A stretch of DNA of 64,000 nucleotides, from positions 1,178,001-1,242,000 of the forward strand of contig CAVOGA010000001.1 of assembly GCA_963695135.1 (NCBI GenBank). The letters run 5' to 3'. Below the pieces are notes generated by a model. That model saw only the letters and a program-made list of their open reading frames with translations. It did not search any database and was not told where the DNA came from. Position 1 is the stretch's first letter; each line of letters starts with the position of its first letter. The DNA is from Marinihelvus sp963695135 (GTDB taxonomy: Bacteria > Pseudomonadota > Gammaproteobacteria > Xanthomonadales > SZUA-36). The translations under genes and the position numbers were made by a program. This document shows, one piece after another, positions 10,029-20,672 of this stretch.

Positions 10029-10786
10029 ATGAACGCGGACAGTTTTCAAAAGGCCCTCGCTGCTGCCCTCGGTGCGGACATCCGCCTGCTGAAGGCGGCC
10101 GACTGCACCACGCTCGAGGTGCCGGTGGATCAGTGGCTGGACACCGCGCGGACGCTGCGCGATGACTTTGCCTTCGAACAGCTCATCGACCTCTGCGGTG
10201 TTGACTACCTGAGCTTCGGGCAGGCGGAATGGGATACGCGCGATGTGACCGGCGAAGGCTTCAGCCGCGGTGTCGAAGGTCTCGGCCCGGGGCGCTTTCG
10301 CTGGAATGAACTGCCCGAATCGGAACACATCCAGAACCGCTTCGCGGTGGTCGTTCACCTGCTCTCGATCCGTGACACAACCGTCGTTTGCGCATTCGCA
10401 CTTTTGCGCAGGACGAGGATATGCCGATCGTGCCTTCGCTGGTGGAAATCTGGAGCTCCGCCAACTGGTATGAACGCGAAGCATTTGACCTGTTTGGCGT
10501 CGTGTTTGAGGGCCACCCGGATCTGCGCCGTATCCTGACGGATTATGGCTTTACCGGTCATCCGTTCCGCAAGGACTTCCCGCTGATCGGCAACGTCACC
10601 GTGCGCTATGACGAGGAGAAGCAGCGCGTGGTCTACGAGCCGGTCGAGATCGAGCCACGCGTGCTCGTGCCGCGGGTGATCCGCGATGATTCGCGGTACC
10701 GGACCGATGAGATTGACGAGGCGGCGGACGAGGCGGCGGAGCAGGCGGCCCGGCAACCGGCCAGTGGGGCACGCAGCGATGGCTGA
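10029..10786 (+). CDS. nuoC: NADH-quinone oxidoreductase subunit C (one frameshift)
   Basis: NuoC is a peripheral-arm 30-kDa subunit of complex I. The reading frame breaks near 10372-10388: FAVVVHLLSIRD continues in another frame as RRLRIRTFAQDEDMPIVPS. Removing two bases (or adding one) restores a ~251-residue protein with the signature WYEREAFDLFGVVFEGHPDLRRILTDYGF. nuoC and nuoD are separate genes here, unlike the nuoCD fusion in enterics. The nuoC stop overlaps the nuoD start. The ATG at 10029 follows a GTG at 10026. Confidence 0.9.
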
Positions 10787-12032
10787 TATCAATAACTACA
10801 CCATGAACTTCGGGCCGCAGCACCCGGCGGCCCACGGGGTCCTGCGCCTGGTGCTGGAACTGGATGGCGAGACCGTGGTGCGCGCGGATCCGCACATCGG
10901 CCTGCTGCACCGCGCCACGGAAAAGCTGGCGGAAAGCAAACCCTACAACCAGTCCATCGGCTATATGGACCGGCTCGACTACATGTCCATGATGTGCAAT
11001 GAGCACGCCTACGTGCTGGCGATCGAGCAGCTGCTCGGCATTGAGCCGCCGCTGCGGGCGCAATACATCCGCACCATGTTCGATGAGCTGACCCGCCTGG
11101 GGAATCACCTCCTGTGGCTCGGCACCAACGGCCTCGACCTGGGCGCCATGACCATGTTCCTGTACGCCTTCCGTGAGCGCGAATCCATCATGGACATGTA
11201 CGAGGCGGTCTCCGGCGCGCGCATGCATGCCACTTACTACCGGCCCGGCGGCGTCTACCGGGATCTGCCTGGGCAGATGCCGCAGCACCGCGAGTCGCCC
11301 TGGACCAAGGGCAAGGACCTGAAGCGCAAGAATGAATGGCGTGAAGGCAGCCTGCTGGATTTCATCCAGGCCTTCACGGAAGACTTCCAGTCCAGGATTG
11401 ACGACTACGAAACGCTGCTGACGGACAACCGGATCTGGAAGCAGCGCACGGTGAACATCGGCGTGGTTTCGCCGGAACGTGCGCTGCAAATGGGCTTTTC
11501 CGGCCCCATGCTCCGCGCCTCGGGTATCGAATGGGACCTGCGCAAGAAGCAGCCCTATGCGATGTATCCCGAGATGGATTTTGACATCCCGGTCGGGGTC
11601 AATGGCGATTGCTACGACCGCTACCTGGTGCGCGTGGAAGAGATGCGCCAGTCCGCCCGGATCATCCTGCAGTGCGCGGCCTGGCTGCGGGACAACCCGG
11701 GCCACGTCATGCTCAAGAACTTCAAGGTCATTCCGCCCAGCCGGGAAGAGATGAAGGACGACATGGAAGCGCTGATTCACCACTTCAAGCTGTTTACCGA
11801 GGGTTATTGCGTGCCCGCAGGTGAAACCTACGCGGCGGTGGAAGCGCCGAAAGGCGAGTTTGGCTGCTACCTGGTATCGGACGGCGCCAACAAGCCTTTC
11901 CGGGTGCATCTGCGCGCCCCCGGCTTTGCGCACCTGTCGAGCATGGACGAAATGCTGCGGGGGCACATGCTGGCGGACGTGCCGGCGATGGTTGGCACGC
12001 AGGATATCGTGTTCGGGGAGATCGACCGCTGA
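10779..12032 (+). CDS. nuoD: NADH-quinone oxidoreductase subunit D
   Basis: NuoD is the 49-kDa peripheral-arm subunit that forms the quinone pocket with NuoB. The 417-residue product starts MADINNYTMNFGPQHPAAHG, with the His-containing quinone-site loop. It contains YLDRLDY-like text (YMDRLDYMSMMCNEHAY) and ends in MVGTQDIVFGEIDR, the family's C-terminal block. The ATG at 10779 overlaps the end of nuoC by eight bases. Its stop shares a base with the nuoE ATG (TGATG). Confidence 0.97.
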   Translation: MADINNYTMNFGPQHPAAHGVLRLVLELDGETVVRADPHIGLLHRATEKLAESKPYNQSIGYMDRLDYMSMMCNEHAYVLAIEQLLGIEPPLRAQYIRTMFDELTRLGNHLLWLGTNGLDLGAMTMFLYAFRERESIMDMYEAVSGARMHATYYRPGGVYRDLPGQMPQHRESPWTKGKDLKRKNEWREGSLLDFIQAFTEDFQSRIDDYETLLTDNRIWKQRTVNIGVVSPERALQMGFSGPMLRASGIEWDLRKKQPYAMYPEMDFDIPVGVNGDCYDRYLVRVEEMRQSARIILQCAAWLRDNPGHVMLKNFKVIPPSREEMKDDMEALIHHFKLFTEGYCVPAGETYAAVEAPKGEFGCYLVSDGANKPFRVHLRAPGFAHLSSMDEMLRGHMLADVPAMVGTQDIVFGEIDR

Positions 12033-12547
12033 TGGCACACAAGGCTGCATATGCCCAGGGCAAGGCTGAACTGCTTAACGCGGAGACCCGCGCGGTCATC
12101 GACGGCTGGGTGGCCCGCTTTCCCGAGGACCGGAAGCGTTCGGCGGTGATCCAGTCGCTGATGGCGGCGCAGGACCAGAACGGCGGCTATCTCACCCGCG
12201 AACTGATCGAAGCGGTGGCCGACTATCTCGACCTGCCGCCGGTATGGGCTGCCGAGGTGGCGAGCTTTTACTCCATGTTCCACACCAGGCCCTGCGGCCG
12301 GAACAAGGTGAATATCTGCACCAATATTTCCTGCTGGCTCAACGGCGCGGAAGATCTCGTCGCGCACGCGGAGAACAAGCTGGGCATCCGCATGGGCGAG
12401 ACCACGGCGGATGGCCGGATGACCCTGGTGAGGGAAGAAGAGTGCCTGGCCGCCTGCGTCGGGGCGCCCATGATGGTGGTTAACGGCCACTATCACGAGA
12501 ACCTCGATTTCGAGGCCTTCGACAAGATCATCGACGGGTTGGAATGA
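12032..12547 (+). CDS. nuoE: NADH-quinone oxidoreductase subunit E
   Basis: NuoE is the 24-kDa thioredoxin-fold subunit carrying [2Fe-2S] cluster N1a. The 171-residue product has the first Cys pair in VNICTNISCWLNGA and the second in EECLAACVGAPMM. The frame is intact. Two bases separate its stop from the nuoF ATG at 12550. Confidence 0.96.
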   Translation: MAHKAAYAQGKAELLNAETRAVIDGWVARFPEDRKRSAVIQSLMAAQDQNGGYLTRELIEAVADYLDLPPVWAAEVASFYSMFHTRPCGRNKVNICTNISCWLNGAEDLVAHAENKLGIRMGETTADGRMTLVREEECLAACVGAPMMVVNGHYHENLDFEAFDKIIDGLE

Positions 12548-12549
12548 CC

Positions 12550-13849
12550 ATGGCCGAACACAACGTCGTATTCAATACGCTCGGGCACGAGAAGCCCTGG
12601 GCTATGGAAACCTACCGTGCGCTGGACGGTTACCAGGCCTGGCGAGAAAATCCTGCGGGAAAAGACCCCGCAGGAAGAGATCATTGAGACGGTCAAGGCT
12701 TCCAACCTGCGCGGCCGCGGCGGCGCCGGTTTTCCCACCGGGCTGAAGTGGAGTTTCATGCCCCGTTCGGCGCCGGTGCAGAAATACCTGCTGTGCAACT
12801 CGGACGAGTCGGAGCCGGGCACCTGCCATGACCGTGACATCCTGCGCTTCAATCCGCATGCGGTGGTGGAGGGCATGGCCATCGGCGGCCTATGCCATGG
12901 GCGCCAGCGTTGCCTACAACTACCTGCGCGGCGAGTTCCATCATGAACCCTGGGAACGTTTCGAGGCGGCAGTGAAGGAGGCCTACGAGGCCGGGCTGCT
13001 GGGCAAGAATATCATGGGCTCGGGCATCGACATGGACATCCATGGTGTGCTGGGCGCCGGCGCCTACATCTGCGGCGAAGAAACCGCGCTTGATGGAGTC
13101 CCTCGAAGGGCAAGAAAGGCCAGCCGCGCTACAAGCCGCCGTTTCCCGCCAATTTCGGTCTCTATGGCAAGCCCACCACGATCAACAACACGGAAACCCT
13201 GGCCTCTGTTCCGGCGATCATGCGCAACGGCGCCGACTGGTTCCTGGAACTGGGCAAACCGAACAACGGCGGCCCGAAAGTGTTCTCCGTGTCCGGTCAC
13301 GTCAACAAGCCGGGCAACTTCGAGGTGCCCCTGGGGACACCGTTTGCAGAACTGCTTGAAATGGCCGGCGGGGTGCGCGACGGCAATGCGCTGAAGGCCG
13401 TCATTCCCGGCGGCTCCAGCATGCCGGTGCTGCCGGCGGCGGTCATGATGGACATCACCATGGACTACGACGCGCTGGGCAAGGCCGGTTCAGGCCTGGG
13501 CTCCGGTGCGGTCATCGTCATGGATGAGAAAACCTGCATGGTGCGGGCCTGCACCCGCATCGCGCGCTTCTACCACATGGAATCCTGCGGCCAGTGCACG
13601 CCCTGCCGCGAGGGCACCGGCTGGATGCACCGCGTCCTGCAGCGCATCGTTGACGGCAAAGCCAGTCGCGATGACCTGGGTCTGCTGAAGTCCGCCGCGG
13701 GCCAGATCGAAGGCCACACCATCTGCGCCTTCGGCGAAGCCGCCGCCTGGCCGGTACAGGGCATGTTGCGCCATTTCTGGCATGAATTTGAGTACTACGT
13801 CGACCACGGCCGTTCCATCGTGGACGGGGCCGGGGAGAAAGCGGCATGA
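12550..13849 (+). CDS. nuoF: NADH-quinone oxidoreductase subunit F (four frameshifts)
   Basis: NuoF is the 51-kDa subunit that binds FMN, NADH and cluster N3. The protein can be read as ~431 residues only by removing one base near each of 12633, 12890, 13089 and 13107. Restored segments are YRALDGYQAW-K-ILREKTPQEE, MAIGGYAMGASVAYN, CGEETALMESLEG and GKKGQPRYKPPFPANFG. The FMN/NADH Gly-rich region RGRGGAGFPTG and the N3 ligands ESCGQCTPCREGTGW are intact. The even conservation across all breaks argues for sequence error rather than decay. The stop overlaps the nuoG ATG. Confidence 0.9.
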
Positions 13850-16194
13850 GCACGGTGATGGATCAGCAGGAGCTGGTAAACATCGAGGTGGATGGCATCC
13901 CCCTCCAGGTGCCGAAGAATTCGATGATCATCGAGGCCACGGACAAGGCCGGTATACCGGTGCCGCGGTTCTGCTACCACCGCAAACTGACGGTCGCGGC
14001 CAACTGCCGCATGTGTCTCGTGGACGTGGAGAAGGCGCCCAAACCGATGCCGGCCTGCGCGACACCGGTCATGGAAGGGATGAAGGTATTTACCCAGTCC
14101 AAGCGCGCCATCGATGCGCAGCACGGCGTCATGGAGTTTCTCCTGATCAACCACCCGCTGGACTGCCCGATCTGCGACCAGGGCGGTGAATGTGAGCTGC
14201 AGGACCTGGCCATGGGCTATGGCCGCTCGGTGTCCCGCTTCACCGAGCGCAAGCGGGTGGTCAAGGACAAGAATGTCGGCCCGCTGATCCAGACCGACAT
14301 GACCCGCTGCATTCACTGCACGCGCTGCGTCCGGTTTCTCGAAGAGATCGCCGGCACCAGCGAAATGGGCGGCACCGGTCGTGGTGACCGGACCGGAAAT
14401 CGGCACCTGCCTTGAGAACAGCATCGACTCTGAACTGTCCGGCAACGTGATCGACCTGTGCCCCGTGGGCGCGCTGACCAACAAGCCGTTCCGCTATTCG
14501 GCGCGCTCCTGGGAGCTGGTCGCGCAGCCGTCGCACGCGGTGCACGACGGCCTCGGTTCTGCGCTGCACTACCACATGCGCCGCGGCGACGTGATGCGCG
14601 CGGTGCCCCGTGACCTGGAGAGCGTCAACGAGTCCTGGCTGTCAGACCGCGATCGCTACAGCCACTTTGGTCTTGGCGCGCCGGACCGGCTGCGGCAGCC
14701 GGCGGTGAAGAAAGACGGTGAATGGCTTGAGGTGAGCTGGGACGAGGCCATCGACGCGGCCCGGGCGGCCTTGCAGGATGTTGCCGGCGATGACCTCGGG
14801 GTGATCATGTCGCCCAGCGCCAGCTCGGAAGCGTATTTCCTGGCCGGGCGTCTGGTCGACGGGCTGGGCTGTCCCAATATCGACCACCGGCCCCGCGAAG
14901 TGGATTTTGCCGATGACGGACAGCGGCCCGCGGTATTCGAAGCATCGATTGCCGACGTGGAATCCATGGAGACGATCGTGCTGCTGGGCTGCAATGTCCG
15001 GCACGAGGCGCCGATCCTCGGGCACCGGGTTCGCAAGGCCTCGCTGGCCGGCGCGCCGCGTGTTCGCCCTCAACCCGCTGGACTGGAATTTCCACTTTGA
15101 CCTGGCGGACGGCATGATTGCCGCGCCGCAGGAAATGGTGGCGGAATTTGGCGCCCTGGCGCTCGCGGTCAGCGAGGCGGCCGGCAAGGCGCTGCCTGCG
15201 GAACTGGCCGGGGCGGCAGAAGGCGCCGATCCGGCCAACTACCGCAAGCTGGCGCAGGCGCTGCAGGACAGCGAGCGCGCCGTGCTGCTCGTGGGCCAGG
15301 CGGCCATGGCGCACCCCCAGGCCAGCTGGCTGCGAACACTGAGCGCCTGGGTGGCCGAAGCGACCGGCGCCAGCCTGAATCTTCTGCCCCTTGGCGGTAA
15401 CACGGCAGGCGCCGTGACCATGGGCGCCTTGCCCCGCGAGGGCGGGCTTAATGCGCGCACCATGCTTGAACAGCCGCGCAAATCCTACCTGCTCTGGGAC
15501 CTGGATCCGGACCTGGATTTCGACGATCCGGCGCTGGCGCTCCGTGCCCTGGGTGAGGCGGAATCGGTCGTGGCGATCGGCAGCTTTGCCAACCCGGCGC
15601 TGCGCCGCGTGGCCACTGTGCTGCTGCCGCTCGCGCCCTGGCCGGAAACGGAAGGGTCCTTCATGAACCTGGAAGGGCGCCGCTTTGACATACGGCCAGC
15701 CGGCCGCGCCGCGGGCGAAGCGCGCCCGGGCTGGAAGATTCTGCGGCGCCTGGGTGCGCAACTGGGACTGGACGGTTTCGACCAGGTCAGCCTGGCGCAG
15801 ATCCAGGCAAGCCTGCCGGCGTCCGCGCCGGCGGCCGGCGGCGGCTGCAGCAAGCCTGCCGGGCATTCCGGCAAAGGCCCCGGGGCTGGTGCGTATCGGC
15901 GAAGTGCCCATGTACGCGGTCGACGGCTTGTGCCGGCGCAGTGGCGCCTTGCAGGCCACCGTGCATGCCGAGCATGGCTTTGTCGGTCTGAATCCGGCAG
16001 ATGCGCGGGAACTGGGTCTTGAAGAAGGTGCCAGCGCCAACGTGCGCCAGGGCGGAGACGCCGTCGAGTTGACGGTCCGCGTCACGGACACCGTGCCGGC
16101 CGGCGGCGCCTGGTTGCCTGCGGCAACCCGCGACAGCTCGCGGCTCGGTCCGGCCTTCGGTCCGATCACCATCGAACCGGCAGGGAAGGGCTGA
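13846..16194 (+). CDS. nuoG: NADH-quinone oxidoreductase subunit G (three frameshifts)
   Basis: NuoG is the large iron-sulfur subunit of the NADH dehydrogenase arm. With +1 breaks corrected near 14390, 15058 and 15850-15880, the product is about 781 residues. The N-terminal ferredoxin domain has CYHRKLTVAANCRMCLVD, then the His-Cys cluster region CPICDQGGECELQD and the ligands IHCTRCVRF. A molybdopterin-oxidoreductase-like domain follows (PDRLRQPAVKKDGEWLEVSW). The C-terminal domain resumes as GLVRIGEVPMYAVDGL. The stop overlaps the nuoH ATG. Confidence 0.9.
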
Positions 16195-17232
16195 TGGACG
16201 CCTTGCTCGAACTGATCTGGATCGTGGTCAAAATACTGGCCATCACCATTCCGCTGATCATCGCCGTCGCGTACTTCACCTACGCGGAGCGTCGCGTCAT
16301 CGGCTTCATGCAGGTGCGCATGGGCCCTAACCGCGTCGGGATCTTCGGGATGAAGCTCTGGGGCCTGGCGCAGCCGTTTGCCGATGTCTTCAAGCTCCTC
16401 CTGAAGGAAATCGTGCTGCCGGAGAACGCCAACCGCTTTCTGTTCGTGCTGGCCCCGGTGCTTACGCTGGCGCCGGCATTCGCCGCCTGGGCGGTGATTC
16501 CGTTCAGCGACACGATGGTGCTGGCAAATATCGACGCGGGCTTGCTTTACCTGCTGGCGATGACCTCCCTGGGGGTCTACGGCATCATCATTGCCGGCTG
16601 GGCCTCCAACTCCCAGTACGCGCTGCTGGGCGGGCTGCGTTCCGCCGCGCAGATCGTGTCCTACGAGATTCCCATGGGATTTGCGCTGGTCGGCGTGCTG
16701 GTCATGGCAGGCACCCTGAACCTGAGCGAGATTGTGCTGGCGCAGCAGGGCGGCATTTTTGACTGGTTCTGGCTGCCCCTGTTTCCGCTGTTTATCGTGT
16801 ACTGCATTTCCGGGGTGGCGGAGACCAACCGCGCGCCGTTTGACGTGGCGGAAGGCGAGTCGGAGATCGTGGCCGGCTTCCACGTCGAGTATTCCGGCGC
16901 CGCCTTCGCGGTCTTTTTCCTGGCCGAATACGCCAACATGATCCTGATCTCCTGCATGGTGGCGCTGCTGTTTTCTTGGTGGCTGGTTGTCCCCCTTCGA
17001 CGGTGTGCCGGGACTGGGTGACACCTTCCTGGGAGCCGGCGGCATTCACTGGTTCCTGCTGAAGACCGTCTGCTTCATGTTCATGTTCCTGTGGCTGCGC
17101 GCCACCTTCCCGCGCTATCGCTATGACCAGATCATGCGGCTTGGCTGGAAGGTGCTCGTGCCCATCGCCCTGGCCTGGGTGCTGGCTGCTGCAGCCATCA
17201 AACTGTCCGGCGTGGTTGTGCTCGGGAGCTGA
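16194..17232 (+). CDS. nuoH: NADH-quinone oxidoreductase subunit H (one frameshift)
   Basis: NuoH is the membrane subunit next to the quinone tunnel. The ~345-residue product has RRVIGFMQVRMGPNRVG near the N-terminus and SGVAETNRAPFDVAEGESEI in the central quinone-site loop. The frame breaks near 16974, where one extra T in a TTTT run shifts LLFLGGWLSPFDG into two frames. The C-terminal helices (LKTVCFMFMFLWLRATFPRYRYDQ) then read normally. Confidence 0.93.
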
Positions 17233-17234
17233 CG

Positions 17235-17725
17235 ATGAATGCGATAAGCCGATACTTTAAATCCCTGCTGCTGCTCGAACTCCTGGGCGGGCTGAGCGTG
17301 ACCCTGCGGCATTTTTTCCAGCCCAAGTTCACGGTGCGCTACCCGGAGGAAAAGACGCCGAAGTCCAACCGCTTCCGGGGTTTGCACGCACTGCGCCGCT
17401 ACCCGAACGGGGAAGAGCGCTGCATCGCCTGCAAGCTTATGCGAAGCGGTGTGCCCGGCGCTGGCCATCACCATCGATTCCGAGCAGCGCGAAGACGGAA
17501 CGCGGCGCACAACGCGCTATGACATTGACCTGTTCAAATGCATTTACTGCGGGTTCTGCGAGGAGTCCTGCCCGGTGGATTCGATCGTGGAAACCACCTT
17601 CCACGAATATCACTTCGAGAACCGGGGAGAAAACATCATGACCAAGCCCCAGTTGCTGGCCATCGGTGACCGGTTCGAAGACCCAGATCGCTGCGGAAAA
17701 GCAGCAAGACGCGGCGTACCGATAA
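17235..17725 (+). CDS. nuoI: NADH-quinone oxidoreductase subunit I (two frameshifts)
   Basis: NuoI is the 8Fe ferredoxin-like subunit holding clusters N6a and N6b. After removing single bases near 17438 and 17688, the ~162-residue product has both motifs: ERCIACKLCEAVCPALA and FKCIYCGFCEESCPVDSI. The C-terminus reads EDQIAAEKQQDAAYR. The first break lies inside the first Cys motif, so the unbroken frame alone would miss cluster N6a. The stop overlaps the nuoJ start. Confidence 0.9.
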
Positions 17726-18361
17726 TGTTTGGCATCGAAGTTACCCAGATTGTCTTTTACCTGTTCTCAGCCATCATGCTGGGCTGCAGCGCTGGGCTGT
17801 GATCAGTTCGCGTAACCCGGTTTATTCGGCCCTGTTCCTGGTGCTGACATTCTTCACCGCGGCCGGGCTGTGGATCCTGCTGGAGGTGGAGTTCCTCGGC
17901 ATCGTGCTGGTCGTGGTCTATGTCGGCGCGGTGCATGGTGCTGTTCCTGTTTGTCGTGATGATGCTGGACATCAACCTGGTGCCCCTGCAAGGAGGGCTT
18001 CACGCGCTATCTGCCGGTCGGTATCGGCGTGGCGCTGGTCATGGCCGGGGAGTTGCTGCTGGTGCTGTGGGCGCGGGACCGTTTCGGTACAGAGCAGTTT
18101 CCGGTTCCCACGCCCCGCGACGCGGACTACAGCAATACGCAGGCCGTTGGGGAGTGGATGTACACCCAGTTCCTGCTGCCGTTCGAAGTGGCCGGAATCA
18201 TTCTGCTGGTGGCCATCGTGGCGGCCATTGCACTGACCCAGCGACGCCGGAACGACGCCAAGGTGCAGAATCCGTCCCGCCAGGTGCGCGTGAAACGCGA
18301 AGAGCGGGTAAGGCTCGTGAAAATGAAATCCGAAGCGCCGGCAACAGGCGACAGGAACTGA
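17725..18361 (+). CDS. nuoJ: NADH-quinone oxidoreductase subunit J (three frameshifts)
   Basis: NuoJ is a five-helix membrane-arm subunit. The start is MFGIEVTQIVFYLFSAIML. The frame breaks near 17790 (+2 or -1), 17933 (+1) and 17989 (+1). The joined product, about 210 residues, contains RNPVYSALFLVLTFFTAAG, EFLGIVLVVVYVGAVMVLF, the conserved MVLFLFVVMMLDIN, and a C-terminal helix followed by a basic tail. This is the most frame-disrupted gene for its length in the window. Confidence 0.85.
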
Positions 18362-18365
18362 ACCC

Positions 18366-18671
18366 ATGCTGACCCTTGCGCATTACCTGACGCTCGGAGC
18401 GATCCTGCTGTGCATCAGCGTTGCAGGCATCTTCCTGAACCGCAAAAACGTGCTGATCCTGCTCATGTGCATCGAGCTGACCCTGCTCGCGGTGAACATG
18501 AATTTCGTGGCGTTTTCGCGTTTCCTGGACAATCTCGACGGCCAGGTGTTTGTTTTCTTCATTCTGACCGTGGCTGCGGCTGAGGCCGCCATCGGACTGG
18601 CGATCCTGGTCGTTCTGTTCCGCAACCGCAGAACCATCAACGTGGCCGAACTGGACGAATTGAAGGGCTGA
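18366..18671 (+). CDS. nuoK: NADH-quinone oxidoreductase subunit K
   Basis: NuoK is a 101-residue three-helix membrane subunit that takes part in proton translocation. It has LLCISVAGIFLNRKN, the conserved Glu-containing helix LLMCIELTLLAVNMNFVAF, and AAAEAAIGLAILVVLFR. It is intact. The last base overlaps the nuoL ATG. Confidence 0.96.
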   Translation: MLTLAHYLTLGAILLCISVAGIFLNRKNVLILLMCIELTLLAVNMNFVAFSRFLDNLDGQVFVFFILTVAAAEAAIGLAILVVLFRNRRTINVAELDELKG

Positions 18672-20672
18672 TGATGGAACTGAAGACCACACTGCTCCTG
18701 ATCGCCCTGTTGCCCCTGTTTGGCGCCCTGGTGTCCGGCCTGGGCCGCAATATCGTGGGCCGGGCCGGCGCCCACTGGATCACGATTCTCGCGGTCGCCG
18801 CCTCCTGCGCCCTGTCTTTCAGCGTGCTGTACCAGCAGGTCTACGAGGGCCTGGGTACGCAGAACATGAGCATCTACACCTGGATGGTCGTGGAGGGCGT
18901 GACTTTCGAAGTCGGTTTCCTGGTCGACCACCTCACCTCGCTGATGATGTGCGTGGTGACCTTCGTGTCCCTGATGGTGCACATCTACACCGTCGGCTAC
19001 ATGAAAGACGATCCGGGCTACCAGCGCTTCTTTTCGCTACATCAACCTGTTCACCTTCGCCATGCTGATGCTGGTGATGGCCAACAACTTCTTGCAGCTG
19101 TTCTTTGGCTGGGAGGCGGTCGGCCTGGTGTCCTACCTGCTGATTGGCTTCTGGTTCAAAAAAGAATCCGCGATTTTCGCCAATATGAAGGCCTTCCTGG
19201 TGAACCGCGTGGGTGATTTCGGCTTCCTGCTGGGTATCGCCGCGGTGCTGATGACCTTCAACTCCCTGGATTACGCCACCGTGTTTGCCGCTGCCCCGGA
19301 CAAGGCGGGGGAGACCATCTCGCTGATCGGCGGCATGGAGTGGAGCCTGATGACGGTGATCTGCGTGTGCCTGTTTATCGGCGCCATGGGCAAATCCGCG
19401 CAGGCGCCGCTGCACGTGTGGCTGCCCGATTCCATGGAAGGCCCGACGCCGATTTCCGCACTGATCCACGCGGCGACCATGGTGACGGCCGGCATTTTCA
19501 TGGTGGCGCGCATGTCGCCGCTGTTCGAGATGAGTGATGCGGCCCTGAGTTTCGTCATGCTGATCGGCGCGTTTACCGCGCTGGCCATGGGCGCCATTGG
19601 CATCGTCCAGAATGACATCAAGCGCGTGGTGGCCTACTCGACGCTGTCGCAGCTGGGTTACATGACCGTGGCGCTGGGCGTATCGGCTTACTCGGCGGCG
19701 ATCTTCCACCTGATGACCCATGCCTTCTTCAAGGCCCTGCTGTTCCTGGGCGCCGGCTCCGTGATCATCGCCATGCACCACCAGCAGGACATGCGCTACA
19801 TGGGCGGGCTGCGCAAGTACATGCCCGTCACCTGGATTACCGGCTGGCTGGGGACGCTGGCGCTGGTGGGCTTTCCGTTCTTTTCCGGGTTTTATTCCAA
19901 AGACGCCATTATCGAGACGGTCGCGCTGTCGGAACGCTTCGGCAGCAACCTGGCCTACTGGGCGGTCGAAATCGGCGTGTTCATCACCGCCCTGTACAGC
20001 TTCCGGCTGCTGTTCCTGACGTTTAACGGACCGGAACGCTTCAAGGTGGTTGCGGGCGCCGATCCCCATGAACACCTGCCTGACGGTGAACTGGCGCATA
20101 AGCCCCACGAGTCGTCCTGGGTGGTGACCGTGCCGCTGATCCTGCTGGCTGTTCCGTCGGTGCTGATCGGCTACTTCACGATCCAGCCGCTGCTGTTCGG
20201 CGGGTGGCTCAGCGATGCGATCATGGTCAACCCCGCCAATGACGTGGTTGCGCAACTGGGCGAGGAGTTCCACGGCCCGCTGGCCATGGCCCTGCACAGC
20301 GTGCAGACGCTGCCGTTCTGGCTGATGCTCGGCGGCCTGGTCATGGCCGCCTTCATTTACCTGTTCCGGCCCGCGGTCGCCACAGCAGTCAGAAACCGCC
20401 TCGGGTTTATCTACACGCTGCTGGAAAACAAGTACTACTTTGATGCGTTCAACCAGAAGGTGTTCGCCAACGGCGCCGTGCGCCTGGGCGTGGACCTGTG
20501 GAAGAAGATTGATGCGGGCTTTATCGACGGGCTCCTCGTCAACGGCTCCGCGCGCCTGGTGGCAGCGGTCGCCGCCCGTGTCCGGCAGTGGCAGACCGGT
20601 TTCCTGTATGACTACGCCTTTACGATGATTATCGGTCTGATCGCCATCCTCGGCGTCTGGGTGGTGCTGTGA
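18671..20672 (+). CDS. nuoL: NADH-quinone oxidoreductase subunit L (one frameshift)
   Basis: NuoL is the distal antiporter-like proton pump with the long lateral helix. The product is ~666 residues once one extra base near 19036 is removed, joining DDPGYQRFFS to YINLFTFAMLMLVMANNF. Conserved parts include FFGWEAVGLVSYLLIGFW, the Lys-containing GKSAQAPLHVWLPDSMEGPTP and FFSGFYSKDAI. The C-terminal region carries the lateral helix. The stop overlaps the nuoM ATG. Confidence 0.94.

Noticed and set aside
14805..17045. A 746-codon open frame antisense to nuoG and nuoH
   Set aside because: The product is rich in Arg, Gly, Pro, His and Gln with no recognisable domain, as expected from the opposite strand of GC-rich genes, and nuoG/nuoH explain the region.
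12550..19050. Decayed complex I (pseudo-operon)
   Set aside because: The breaks are nearly all +1 and leave ligands and flanking sequence unchanged; real decay would also show substitutions, stops and deletions.
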